Source: Anaerolineales bacterium (GTDB lineage: Bacteria > Chloroflexota > Anaerolineae > 4572-78 > J111). From it: a stretch of 34,808 nucleotides of DNA. The translations under genes were made by a program, and so were the position numbers. How positions within the stretch are numbered: position 1 is the first letter of the stretch; the number at the start of each line of letters is the position of its first letter. Positions 8,291-15,921 of this stretch are shown piece by piece. The notes beneath the pieces are model-generated. The model saw nothing but the letters and a program-made list of their open reading frames with translations, searched no databases and was not told where the DNA came from. Location of the stretch: contig JACKAT010000057.1 of NCBI GenBank assembly GCA_020634935.1, forward strand, positions 1-34,808, read 5' to 3'.

Positions 8291-9125
8291 AGTTCCTAAC
8301 TAATACTTCTTCGATTTTTCCACGACCAGAAGGGACTGAATTAATAGCTCTAGATGCACCAACTATAGTAATTTGATAATCTTTATACAGTTCACGAATA
8401 AAAGGTGTCGCCGAATTAGATAATAGAAATTTACAACCAGTTCTATTTAATTCATCACATACACTTTTTAGGCGTATTTGTGCCTTTTTATCAAATCCGT
8501 ATAAGGTATAACCTGTGAAGGATGAACTATCTGAAATTGGATCATAAGGTGGATCAATATACACAAAATCATCTTTACTGACAGTTCGCACTGCATCTTC
8601 AAAGTCTATATTCGAAATTGTTATATTGTTCTTGTTTAAGTAATGGCTGATTGCCCGTAAGACAAACTCATTGACTATGTTAGGATTTTTATATCTTCCA
8701 AAAGGAACATTAAATTGGCCTTGGCTGTTTACCCTAAATAATCCATTGTAACAAGTTTTATTCAAATAAATAATACGAGAAGCTTTCTTAAGTGGCGACA
8801 AATTCTCAAAATCCGCAGACCTATCTAATTCTCTTATTTTATAATAATATTCAGACTCATTTTTATGAGTCTTTAGATCCTCTATAAGGCCATTCACATC
8901 TTCTTTAATAACTCGGTAAACATTAATCACATCCGAATTAATATCATTTACAATGGCTTTTTTGGGCTGAACATCAAACAGGACTGCCCCTCCTCCTAAG
9001 AAAGGTTCGTAATAGGTACTATATCTTTTCGGAAAACATTGCCTTATTTCTTTCAGGAGTTGTCTTTTACCGCCAGCCCACTTCAATAACGGCTGAACGA
9101 GTTTATTCTTCTTCCGGCTTTCCAT
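8283..9125 (-). CDS. D12-class N6-adenine DNA methyltransferase (Dam/DpnM type)
   Basis: This 280-residue enzyme methylates adenine N6 using S-adenosylmethionine. It contains LLKWAGGKRQL, motif I YYEPFLGGGAVLF (residues 39-51), the KTCYNGLFRVN stretch with NVPFGRYK, motif IV IDPPYDP (D191-P-P-Y194), and the late INSVPSGRGKIEEVLV segment typical of Dam-like D12 enzymes. It protects the host from the endonuclease encoded immediately downstream with an 8-bp overlap. A 1-in-3 GC sample (18 of 60 bases in 8401-8460) contrasts with 43 of 60 in 25441-25500, so the pair looks imported. An AT-rich leader with an 8-bp-arm palindrome (9156-9179) precedes it. The Shine-Dalgarno sequence is weak. Confidence 0.9.
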   Translation of the reverse strand: MESRKKNKLVQPLLKWAGGKRQLLKEIRQCFPKRYSTYYEPFLGGGAVLFDVQPKKAIVNDINSDVINVYRVIKEDVNGLIEDLKTHKNESEYYYKIRELDRSADFENLSPLKKASRIIYLNKTCYNGLFRVNSQGQFNVPFGRYKNPNIVNEFVLRAISHYLNKNNITISNIDFEDAVRTVSKDDFVYIDPPYDPISDSSSFTGYTLYGFDKKAQIRLKSVCDELNRTGCKFLLSNSATPFIRELYKDYQITIVGASRAINSVPSGRGKIEEVLVRNYE

Positions 9126-9155
9126 ACGAAAAATTCTCGCTATCTGAAATTGTAC

Positions 9156-9179
9156 TTATTCGTCATTCTTAACGAATAA
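9156..9179. promoter_or_regulatory. Palindrome upstream of the restriction-modification operon
   Basis: TTATTCGT (9156-9163) and ACGAATAA (9172-9179) form an 8-bp inverted repeat with an 8-bp spacer, 31 bp upstream of the methyltransferase start. It lies where an operator for autoregulation by the methyltransferase or a controller protein would be expected. No separate controller gene is present. Confidence 0.45.
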
Positions 9180-9236
9180 TACCATAAATCTTAGAAAGGG
9201 GATATAAAGACCCCCAGTCTTGAACAAGTGTTCGCA

Positions 9237-10409
9237 TCAATCCTCCCGCTGCACCCCTCCAGCCCCAACAAACTCAGCCATCCGCTCGATCTCAGCCCCA
9301 ATCAGCGGCATCACCGCCGGATCGACCTCAGTCAACAACTGCCAGGTAAGCAAAGGCTGATCTGCACTCTGGTCCCACCCCCAAAGACCGACAATCTGCC
9401 CACTGACCAGAATGGTGGGTTTGGCCGCACCGGCGCTGTTGAACACTCGCCGCTGCAAGGTTTGATCGCTGAAGTAGCGGGCGCGGCTAGCGCGGTGGGC
9501 GGTTACAAAGGGATCGTCGGCCGGGAGAACGTTGATCACCGGCTCAGTAGGGAGTTCGACGCCCTTCAATGCATCGATCTGGCTTTTGAGCAGCAGCAGT
9601 ATGCCGGCGCTGCCCTGAACCATCACCAGCGTCATCTCGCCGGATAGAGCACCGATTGCCCGGGCGGTTTCGCTCTTACCAAAGCCCGTCCAAAAACTGA
9701 CATCCGCCTCGGTGGCCGGGCCAAAAGCCGTCAGGTAGCGATGCACGACCGTTTTTTGGGCTTCGGCCTCGCCGGGGACAGCGGTCAAATCGAGATCAGG
9801 GTACCAGTCACTCATCAAGCCGTAGATCGGCGACTCGCTGCGCCAATCGGTCGATAAGTTGGCCGCGTAAAGCCGGCCATTGGCCGCCAACCAACGTAGA
9901 GTCAAGGCGACGTTAGTGGTTTCCGTAACCCGCCCGCCCCGACTGCTTTGAGTGAGCCGTTTTACCGAGCCGACTGGCAGTTGCATCATGATTGTCTCTG
10001 CGCTCAACGGCGCGTCGTTTACCATCGGCGCGATCAGGTCGCCTAAAGCTTCGATCTCCGCATTATGCTCGATACCCCACAGTCGGAACTCGGCGTTAAA
10101 ATCTTTATTGCGCTGTCGAGCCGTGGCCACGTAAAAGGTTGGATAGTGATCGGCCTCTATAATGAAGGGAGCGCTGCGCATAAGTGAGTTCTTAAGTAGA
10201 AGACGCGCCGGCCCCAATGCGGTCAGTAGGTCGCCGGGGGAGAAATTCGCCAGCCGCACTCGAGCAGCCAAAAATGGCGTAGTGAACGGGTCGGCGGGCA
10301 AGGCTGCGATATCCTCCACTAACTGTGGCAGATCGCTCGCCTGTCGGGCCGTCAAATAATTTTTTTGTAGAATAAACTGCCTCGCCTGGGCTAACGTCAC
10401 ATTAATCAT
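9237..10409 (-). CDS. AlkZ-like winged-helix DNA-binding protein (HTH_42 / YcaQ superfamily)
   Basis: This 390-residue protein matches the YcaQ/AlkZ fold. An N-terminal helical region carries NVTLAQARQFILQKN, the middle has a winged-helix segment (ALTLRWLAANGRLYAA), and the C-terminal beta-barrel has INVLPADDPFVTAHRASRAR, VFNSAGAAKPTILVSGQIVG and LWGWDQ. Proteins of this superfamily include DNA glycosylases that remove alkylated bases or unhook interstrand crosslinks. I did not find an unambiguous catalytic QxQ-type motif, so glycosylase activity is not claimed. The ATG has a strong GGAGGA four bases upstream. It is monocistronic, divergent from the saccharopine-dehydrogenase-family gene across a repeat-bearing intergenic region. 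Confidence 0.75.
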   Translation of the reverse strand: MINVTLAQARQFILQKNYLTARQASDLPQLVEDIAALPADPFTTPFLAARVRLANFSPGDLLTALGPARLLLKNSLMRSAPFIIEADHYPTFYVATARQRNKDFNAEFRLWGIEHNAEIEALGDLIAPMVNDAPLSAETIMMQLPVGSVKRLTQSSRGGRVTETTNVALTLRWLAANGRLYAANLSTDWRSESPIYGLMSDWYPDLDLTAVPGEAEAQKTVVHRYLTAFGPATEADVSFWTGFGKSETARAIGALSGEMTLVMVQGSAGILLLLKSQIDALKGVELPTEPVINVLPADDPFVTAHRASRARYFSDQTLQRRVFNSAGAAKPTILVSGQIVGLWGWDQSADQPLLTWQLLTEVDPAVMPLIGAEIERMAEFVGAGGVQRED

Positions 10410-10528
10410 TGAGTCCTCCGGTCGCTGTTTGCCAAACTATTATAACATAAGCTGGCCAACGCTCTAACCCCAGAACCTGGGCAGGGATTACGTTCCCCGT
10501 CCTACGTTCTATACCAATCCTATTACCG

Positions 10529-10546
10529 CCATAATCCAGATTATGG
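10529..10546. promoter_or_regulatory. 18-bp palindrome in a divergent intergenic region
   Basis: CCATAATC and GATTATGG form a perfect 8-bp inverted repeat with a CA centre. It lies between divergent genes, 120 bp upstream of the winged-helix gene, and just outside the first MITE-like repeat. It could be an operator. Nothing else in the 332-bp gap from 10410 to 10741 is recognisable apart from that repeat. Confidence 0.4.
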
Positions 10547-10570
10547 TATACTCCGCAAATCCATTTCAAT

Positions 10571-10698
10571 AGGACTTACGCAGTTGGGTGTAACGAACCC
10601 GGTGACAGTCACTTTTTAATTAAAATGAGCGTCCGTTCGGCCCAAATAGGTCGATTTATCGCATCCAAGTGACTGTCACCTTTTGAACTGCGTAACTC
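10571..10698. repeat. MITE-like element, copy 1 (nested inverted repeats)
   Basis: The ends are AGGACTTACGCAGTT and, inverted, GAGTTACGCAGTT. Inside them GGTGACAGTCACTT (10601-10614) pairs perfectly with AAGTGACTGTCACC (10667-10680). Two further copies lie at 15568-15699 and 18673-18794. There is no open frame, so this is a non-autonomous element. It sits 43 bp upstream of the saccharopine-dehydrogenase-family gene. Confidence 0.88.
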
Positions 10699-10741
10699 AT
10701 ATTCAAATCAATAATTATTTACTACACGAAATTATTCACGT

Positions 10742-11908
10742 ATGAAAATTCTCATTCTAGGGTCCGGATTGATGGGACCGGCAGCAGCCTTCAACGCGAT
10801 GACTGATCGAGCGGTGACGCAGGTCATTCTAGCCGACATGAGCCAAACGCAGCTTGAGGCTGGGATTAAGCAACTCGCCGGGAAACTCGGTTCGCAAAAA
10901 CTGGGGGTCGTCCGGCTTGACCTGAGCAACCAGGAGACAACGGTCCAACTGATGGCTAATTTCGATGCCATCATCGCTGCTTTACCACGTACGGCCAGCG
11001 CCTTGGCGGTGCAAGCCGCACTGCAAGCGGGCAAACCCCTGGTCGATCTGACGATTCCGGCTGAAGCGTATCTACCTGAACTCCACCACCTGGCCGAAAC
11101 ATCTCCGTCGTTGGTTATTTTGGGTTGCGGTCTGGAACCGGGTCTAACCGAACTGTTAGCCCGTCGTCTGGCCGAAAAGCTGGATCGTATCGATGAACTG
11201 CATATCAAATGTGGCGGTATCCCGGTCGAGCCCGCCCCGCCGCTCGGTTACAAAATTGTCTTCGGCGGCACGCGGCTGCCGTTGCGCGAGGAAGACGCTT
11301 GGGTAGTCGAAAATGGCCAACTGACTAAAACTGGCCGCTACTCCGGCATCGAGACCGTTACCTTCCCCGGTATCGGCGAGTGCGAGGCCTTTACCGAAAG
11401 CTTTATGCCCTGGCTGCTCGATCTGCCGGGGCTGCAAAATCTACGTGTTGGCACCCAGAAGACGGTGCGCTGGCCTGGCTACGCGACAAAAGCTACCATC
11501 CTCAAAGAGTTCGGCTTGCTCAGCGACACGCCCATCGCAGTTGACGGCGTTCAAGTCAGTCCTAGACGGCTGGTGGATACGCTGCTTTACCCTTATGTAA
11601 AAATGAACGAAGGGGAGCAAGATCTCACTGTTTTCCGGGTTGAGGCGATTGGCGAATTGGAAGGCAACCCCTGCCGCCTGCAGGCCGATATGGTTGATCG
11701 CTATGATACGGAGCTCAATTTCACCTCGATGGCCCGTACCACGGCTTTCACCGGCAGCATTGTTGCCCGGATGATCGCTCGCGGTGAGTTAACTGGCCAC
11801 GGTCTGCACCATCCGGAGCAAATCATCACCGGCCCCCATTTGGAGCGGCTTCTGACCGAATTGGCCGCCCTTGGTATTCACTTTGAAATAACGAGCTATT
11901 GGTTATGA
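10742..11908 (+). CDS. Saccharopine dehydrogenase family oxidoreductase
   Basis: This 388-residue protein starts with a Rossmann motif (MKILILGSGLMGPAAAF) and shows the family landmarks DAIIAALPRTASALAVQAAL, LGCGLEPGLTELLAR and CGGIPVEPAPPLGYKI. The group includes saccharopine reductase/dehydrogenase of lysine metabolism and carboxynorspermidine dehydrogenase of polyamine synthesis. The substrate cannot be settled here. No clear Shine-Dalgarno precedes the ATG, so a short-leader or leaderless mRNA is possible. Its TGA overlaps the ATG of the membrane-protein gene (ATGA), indicating translational coupling. A DUF1338 enzyme at 32-33 kb could also belong to lysine breakdown, but the two genes are far apart. 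Confidence 0.82.
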   Translation: MKILILGSGLMGPAAAFNAMTDRAVTQVILADMSQTQLEAGIKQLAGKLGSQKLGVVRLDLSNQETTVQLMANFDAIIAALPRTASALAVQAALQAGKPLVDLTIPAEAYLPELHHLAETSPSLVILGCGLEPGLTELLARRLAEKLDRIDELHIKCGGIPVEPAPPLGYKIVFGGTRLPLREEDAWVVENGQLTKTGRYSGIETVTFPGIGECEAFTESFMPWLLDLPGLQNLRVGTQKTVRWPGYATKATILKEFGLLSDTPIAVDGVQVSPRRLVDTLLYPYVKMNEGEQDLTVFRVEAIGELEGNPCRLQADMVDRYDTELNFTSMARTTAFTGSIVARMIARGELTGHGLHHPEQIITGPHLERLLTELAALGIHFEITSYWL

Positions 11909-12768
11909 ACGGATCAAATTCCTGGCAGCAAATCATCTGGCGCGAGTGGCGGCACAGCGTCGACCCGCTTTATACGGATCGACTCTTCAGAGCGGTCAGT
12001 GATCAACCGCTCGGTTTAGGCGCTCAGATTAGCGTGGTTATTCTCAATGCCGTGGGCGGCGCCGCCACAGGGGTGTTGGTTGGCCTGCTCTTTACCTCCA
12101 GTTGGGCCACATTAAAACACATGGTTTGGCTAGGCGGATTGTTAGGATTCATTTACGGCTGGATACTCACCAAAAATTATACCTGGCGCGGTTGGCTGGA
12201 ACGGTTATCATCCAATACCCCGACCGGCAGCTTTAGCCGGCTCATTTTTGGAACTTTAGCTCTGGGGTTAATCGGCGGGATGATATTTGGGCCGATCTTT
12301 TGGTTATCCGCGGTCGGGCTGTTTTGGGCTTTTGGCGATGTCATTACCTGGATCAATCGAGGTATAACGACCAGCCGCCAAGATCGGCTTGACGATCGGG
12401 GTTGGTGGTTCTGGTGGCGGAAGCGCCCGCATTTGCTTGAAGTCGAACAGGCCTTGCAGCAGGCTTGCCTCACTTCTCCCGAAGCGCAAAAGCTGTGGCA
12501 AGCGCCTCTCCATCACCTGGCCGAAGAAAAAAAGCGGCATCCGGCTATCGAGACGTTGATTGAGCAGCTTTTAAGCCCGGACTGGCTCGAACGTTTTGTC
12601 GCCCGCCAAATCCTTGTTCAACGGGGCGAAGAGGCCATCTTCCCGCTTCAGGCTGCGGTCTATGACAATAATACACCTCACAAAGCCACGCTGCTCTGGG
12701 TACTTGATAACCTCCACCCCAAGAGGGGGACGCCCACCGGCGCCCCTATCACTAATGGGCAGTCATAA
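11905..12768 (+). CDS. Membrane protein of unknown function with a soluble C-terminal helical domain
   Basis: I do not recognise the family. The 287-residue protein starts at the ATG that overlaps the previous stop codon (ATGA). It has about four membrane segments (roughly residues 42-62, 68-86 and a long pair at 113-147), a Trp/Arg-rich stretch (GWWFWWRKRPH), and a soluble C-terminal helical region ending in ERFVARQILVQRGEEAIFPL and ATLLWVLDNL, which resembles HEAT-type repeats. Coupling to the upstream oxidoreductase suggests a linked role, but nothing in the sequence shows what. The next gene is convergent with a 31-bp gap and no visible terminator. Confidence 0.7.
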   Translation: MNGSNSWQQIIWREWRHSVDPLYTDRLFRAVSDQPLGLGAQISVVILNAVGGAATGVLVGLLFTSSWATLKHMVWLGGLLGFIYGWILTKNYTWRGWLERLSSNTPTGSFSRLIFGTLALGLIGGMIFGPIFWLSAVGLFWAFGDVITWINRGITTSRQDRLDDRGWWFWWRKRPHLLEVEQALQQACLTSPEAQKLWQAPLHHLAEEKKRHPAIETLIEQLLSPDWLERFVARQILVQRGEEAIFPLQAAVYDNNTPHKATLLWVLDNLHPKRGTPTGAPITNGQS

Positions 12769-12799
12769 GAAAAGCTGAGGTAAAAACCCTCCCCATTCT

Positions 12800-14041
12800 T
12801 CATTCTTCATTCTCAATTCGCTTGGGCTGTTCGCCCACATACCGCGCTCGGGGACGGATAATACGATCAAGCTGATACTGCTCGATAATATGGCCGATCC
12901 AGCCAATAGTTCGGCCTAAGGCAAACAGAGCAATCGGCGAGCCAGGCGGCAGGTTGAGCGCCCGAGCCAGCACCGTCAAACCAAAATCGACATTAGGCCG
13001 TTCGCCGATGAACCCCAGAACGGCTGCGTTGACCTGATCGGCTAATTTGACGGCGGACGTGTGCGAATAATGGGCGGTGAGTAAATCTAATAAATACCGC
13101 CCACGCGGATCGCCAGCGGGATAGAGGGGATGACCAAAACCAGGGATCGACTCGCCACGCTTGAGGCGAGCCGCCACCGCGGCCTCGACCTGACCGGCGG
13201 CCTGGGCTTCATTCAAAAACGCCTCAACACGTTCCGTGCTGCGGCCGTGCTTGACTCCTTGCAATGCTGCCAATCCGGCTATCACGGCCTGATAAGGCGT
13301 CGCCCCCGCCGAGGCCACACAGTGAGCGGTAAATGACGAAACATTCAACTCGTGATCAGCGCAGAGAATGAGCGCTGCATTGATTAACGCCGCAGCGTTA
13401 GGATCATCGGCAGCCCATCGCTGCTGTAGTTGGACGGCCATGTTTTTCTGAGGGCTAACCCCATTAACCGCCAGCGTCACCAATAGATGGAGAATTCGAG
13501 CGCCCGTCTGAGCCACCGCGTCCGGTCTCAAGTCGTAAGCGGCCAGGTCATCAACGCCCACCAAAGGTAAAAGGATCTGAAACTTTTCTATCGGGGGCAA
13601 ATCATAGACTTGCAGTGCAATTGCTTGCACCAGTGGCGAAAACGGCTCGCCCACCGGTTCTGCCAGTCCGGCCACTGCCGCCGACAGATCACCGGCCCAA
13701 ATGAGCGCGGCAACCACCTCAACCGGTTGGGTTTGGGCTAATTCAATCACATCCAGGCCCCGATAATAAAGCCGGTTATCGACGATCAGCGTAATCGATG
13801 ACTCCATAACGGGCGTCCCCCAGTGAAGCGCATCTTCAACGGCTTTGGCCGGATTGAGCCGCTGTTCCTGCCGGACCTTCAAGCTTTCCACATCCTCGCG
13901 ACGATAGCGATGGGTTCGTTTCGACCCATCGGCTATCTCGGAGCGAATCAAGCCCCGGCTAACGTATGAATATAAGGTTGATAGAGTGATGCCCAATTCA
14001 GCCGCCGCTTCTTTGGCCGTTAAATAACCGCTGCTGCTCAC
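12800..14041 (-). CDS. Citrate synthase-family protein with N-terminal MerR/excisionase-type HTH
   Basis: Residues 1-60 are a DNA-binding domain of the excisionase/MerR type (YLTAKEAAAELGITLSTLYS, wing around RTHRYRREDVE). The remaining 350 residues are a citrate synthase fold. The three catalytic positions are all present: H265 (GVKHGR), H304 (IPGFGHPLYP) and D352 (RPNVDF). The first motif is HGR rather than the usual HGGA. Family knowledge gives condensation of an acyl-CoA with oxaloacetate. The fused HTH suggests that it also, or only, acts as a ligand-sensing transcription factor. The GTG start has AGGAG six bases upstream. It is divergent from a stand-alone citrate synthase, with matching palindromes in the shared 216-bp promoter region. 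Confidence 0.88.
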   Translation of the reverse strand: MSSSGYLTAKEAAAELGITLSTLYSYVSRGLIRSEIADGSKRTHRYRREDVESLKVRQEQRLNPAKAVEDALHWGTPVMESSITLIVDNRLYYRGLDVIELAQTQPVEVVAALIWAGDLSAAVAGLAEPVGEPFSPLVQAIALQVYDLPPIEKFQILLPLVGVDDLAAYDLRPDAVAQTGARILHLLVTLAVNGVSPQKNMAVQLQQRWAADDPNAAALINAALILCADHELNVSSFTAHCVASAGATPYQAVIAGLAALQGVKHGRSTERVEAFLNEAQAAGQVEAAVAARLKRGESIPGFGHPLYPAGDPRGRYLLDLLTAHYSHTSAVKLADQVNAAVLGFIGERPNVDFGLTVLARALNLPPGSPIALFALGRTIGWIGHIIEQYQLDRIIRPRARYVGEQPKRIENEE

Positions 14042-14155
14042 GCTTAACTCCTACTTTTAGCCTTGTTCAGAAAAACCAAGTAAAAAAACGAACTCGTTAT
14101 GAGGACATTATTAACTTTTACGTTTTAATTTTCTGTTCTTTATCTATCATACAAT

Positions 14156-14177
14156 ACATTGATTTCAAAATCAATAT
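14156..14177. promoter_or_regulatory. Operator-like palindrome, upstream site (ACATTGAT-N6-ATCAATAT)
   Basis: This 22-bp site has half-sites TTGAT (14159-14163) and ATCAA (14170-14174). It abuts the -35 box of the citrate synthase promoter and matches a second site exactly 63 bp downstream, on the same face of the helix. Binding by the divergent HTH-citrate synthase protein is inferred. Confidence 0.6.
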
Positions 14178-14205
14178 TGACAAGTTAGATTAGTTTAGCT
14201 ATATT
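14177..14205 (+). promoter_or_regulatory. Sigma70-type promoter of the stand-alone citrate synthase gene
   Basis: TTGACA (14177-14182) and TATATT (14200-14205) are separated by 17 bp, close to consensus. Transcription should begin near 14212, inside a TGTTGAT/ATCAACA palindrome, leaving a leader of about 45 bases. Confidence 0.65.
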
Positions 14206-14240
14206 GTTGATATAATCAACATTGATAACTAAATCAACAT
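14205..14240. promoter_or_regulatory. Overlapping operator palindromes at the -10/+1 region
   Basis: TGTTGATATAATCAACA (14205-14221) is a 7-bp-arm palindrome that begins at the last base of the -10 box and covers the likely start point. It runs into a second site, ACATTGAT-N6-ATCAACAT (14219-14240), that repeats the upstream operator. A protein bound here would block initiation. The AT-rich leader beyond it holds only the ribosome-binding region of the following gene. Confidence 0.6.
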
Positions 14241-14257
14241 AAATGAGGTTTATCTAA

Positions 14258-15409
14258 ATGAGTAATCCAAATTCAATTAAAGCCGGTCTAGATGGCGTTG
14301 TCGCCGCCGAAACAAAACTCAGCCGGATCGATGGTCAGGCCGGAACGCTGACTATCGCCGGATTTCCTTTACAGGAATTAGCCACTAATGCGTCTTTTGA
14401 AGAAACGGTCTATCTGTTGTGGTACGCTCGACTGCCTGAAGCTCAAGAGCTGGCCGATTTCCGGCAAGCGCTGGCCGAACGGCGCACTCTTCCGGAAGCT
14501 ACCATGAATTTGCTCGAAGCCGCAGCAACAGCCAACGTATCGGCCATCGATGCGCTGCGTATGGCAGCCAGTTCGCTGAGTCTGGGTGCGCCCGATAAGA
14601 ATCCCGGCGGCAATTCGGAGCGTGACGCGCTCATGGTGGTCGCGGCCTTTCCCACCATTGTCGCCGCTTATTGGCGGCGACAACAAGGCCAGCCGCCCAT
14701 CGCCCCGCGCGCCGATTTGGGTCACGCGGCCAATTATCTCTATATGCTCTTCGGCGAAGTCCCCAGCCCGGCACGCACACGTGGCCTGGAAACCTACCTA
14801 AACACCGTAGTCGAACACGGTTTTAATGCTTCCACGTTTACAGCGCGGGTCATCATTTCCACTCAATCCGATATGATCTCGGCTATTGTGGGGGCGTTGG
14901 GCGCGTTGAAAGGGCCGCTGCACGGCGGCGCGCCGGGGCCAGCGTTGGATATGGTATTTGAAATCGGCGCGGTGGATCAGGCCGAGGCTTATATCCGGCA
15001 AAAAATCGAACGAGGCGAGCGGTTGATGGGCTTCGGGCATCGCATCTACAAAGTTCGTGATCCGCGCGCCGAAGTTTTGGCCGCAGCAGCCAGACGATTT
15101 TACCAAGCTGACGGCAATATGGCGCTCTATAATCTGGCCACCGGGATCGAAGCTATTGCGGTGGAGCTGCTAGCAGAATACAAACCGGGCCGCAATCTAC
15201 AAACCAATGTCGAGTTTTACACTGCACTGCTATTGCACGGACTCGGATTAACCACGGAATTATTTACACCCACCTTCGCCGTCGGCCGGGTTGGCGGGTG
15301 GACAGCGCATGCTTTCGAGCAGCAGCGTGAGGGACGGCTGATTCGGCCCAAAGCGGTTTATGTCGGAGCGGAAGGACTACGCTGGCCAGAGAAGGAACCG
15401 GTGCTTTAG
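14258..15409 (+). CDS. Citrate synthase / 2-methylcitrate synthase
   Basis: This 383-residue, short bacterial-type citrate synthase condenses acetyl-CoA (or propionyl-CoA) with oxaloacetate. Motifs include LPLHGGAPG-type GPLHGGAPGPALDMV with H222, MGFGHRIYKVRDPRAEVL with H261, and NVEFYTALLLHGLGL. The acid normally found in that last motif is Asp (NVDFY); here it is E319. The C-terminal end VGGWTAHAFEQQREGRLIRP (CoA/oxaloacetate site) is intact. The ATG follows a weak GAGG eight bases upstream. It is monocistronic and its promoter is flanked by palindromes shared with the divergent HTH-fused paralogue, which may be its regulator. Whether it acts on acetyl- or propionyl-CoA cannot be told. Confidence 0.9.
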   Translation: MSNPNSIKAGLDGVVAAETKLSRIDGQAGTLTIAGFPLQELATNASFEETVYLLWYARLPEAQELADFRQALAERRTLPEATMNLLEAAATANVSAIDALRMAASSLSLGAPDKNPGGNSERDALMVVAAFPTIVAAYWRRQQGQPPIAPRADLGHAANYLYMLFGEVPSPARTRGLETYLNTVVEHGFNASTFTARVIISTQSDMISAIVGALGALKGPLHGGAPGPALDMVFEIGAVDQAEAYIRQKIERGERLMGFGHRIYKVRDPRAEVLAAAARRFYQADGNMALYNLATGIEAIAVELLAEYKPGRNLQTNVEFYTALLLHGLGLTTELFTPTFAVGRVGGWTAHAFEQQREGRLIRPKAVYVGAEGLRWPEKEPVL

Positions 15410-15428
15410 GCATAAGCGTTCAGTCCCT

Positions 15429-15554
15429 AGCTGTCAACTATCAGTTTTTTTTGTTATCAGGGCAAATTTAGGCGCTACAGAGCCACAAATAATGATGACT
15501 TAATCGTTACATTTAACGATAAAACTGACAGCTTAAGACTGATAGCTGACAGCT
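15429..15554. repeat. 126-bp inverted-repeat element
   Basis: AGCTGTCAACTATCAGT (15429-15445) pairs with ACTGATAGCTGACAGCT (15538-15554) at 16 of 17 positions. The right arm also contains a partial direct repeat (ACTGACAGCTTA before ACTGATAGCTGACAGCTTA). It follows the citrate synthase stop by 19 bp and ends 13 bp before MITE copy 2. It could act as a terminator-like hairpin or be a separate small element. Confidence 0.6.
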
Positions 15555-15567
15555 TACATCTCATATA

Positions 15568-15699
15568 TAGGACTTACGCAGTTGGGTGTAATGAACAAGG
15601 TGACAGTCACTTTTGGCCGAAAAGGAACGTCCGTTTAGCCCAAACAAATCGATTTATCGCGTCTAAGTGACTGTCACCTTTTGAACTGCGTAACTCCTA
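15568..15699. repeat. MITE-like element, copy 2
   Basis: The ends TAGGACTTACGCAGTT and, inverted, TAGGAGTTACGCAGTT match at 15 of 16 bases. The inner arms GGTGACAGTCACTT (15599-15612) and AAGTGACTGTCACC (15665-15678) pair perfectly. No coding capacity. The remaining 222 bp up to the kinase gene (15700-15921) show no gene or clear signal. Confidence 0.88.
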
Positions 15700-15921
15700 A
15701 TATAATCGCAAATCAAGTAGTTTAGAGCAATCAGTTCGGCCGACTCAATCCTGCAGTTAATTGGCGCGGGTTACTACCATCGGCGCTGATGACCCTAACG
15801 GTCATATCTTAGAGCAGCGATAACTCGAAAACGCTGCGGCGGGCAAGAGCAAGTAGATGGCTCCCATGTCGCCTTCTGCCATTGACGGTATCAAATTTAT
15901 GCAGGCTTATCATCGAGGTGA

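Noticed and set aside
10571..10698. CRISPR array or tRNA as explanation for the repeated palindromic elements
   Set aside because: The copies are dispersed kilobases apart with nested inverted repeats and no regular spacers or cloverleaf.
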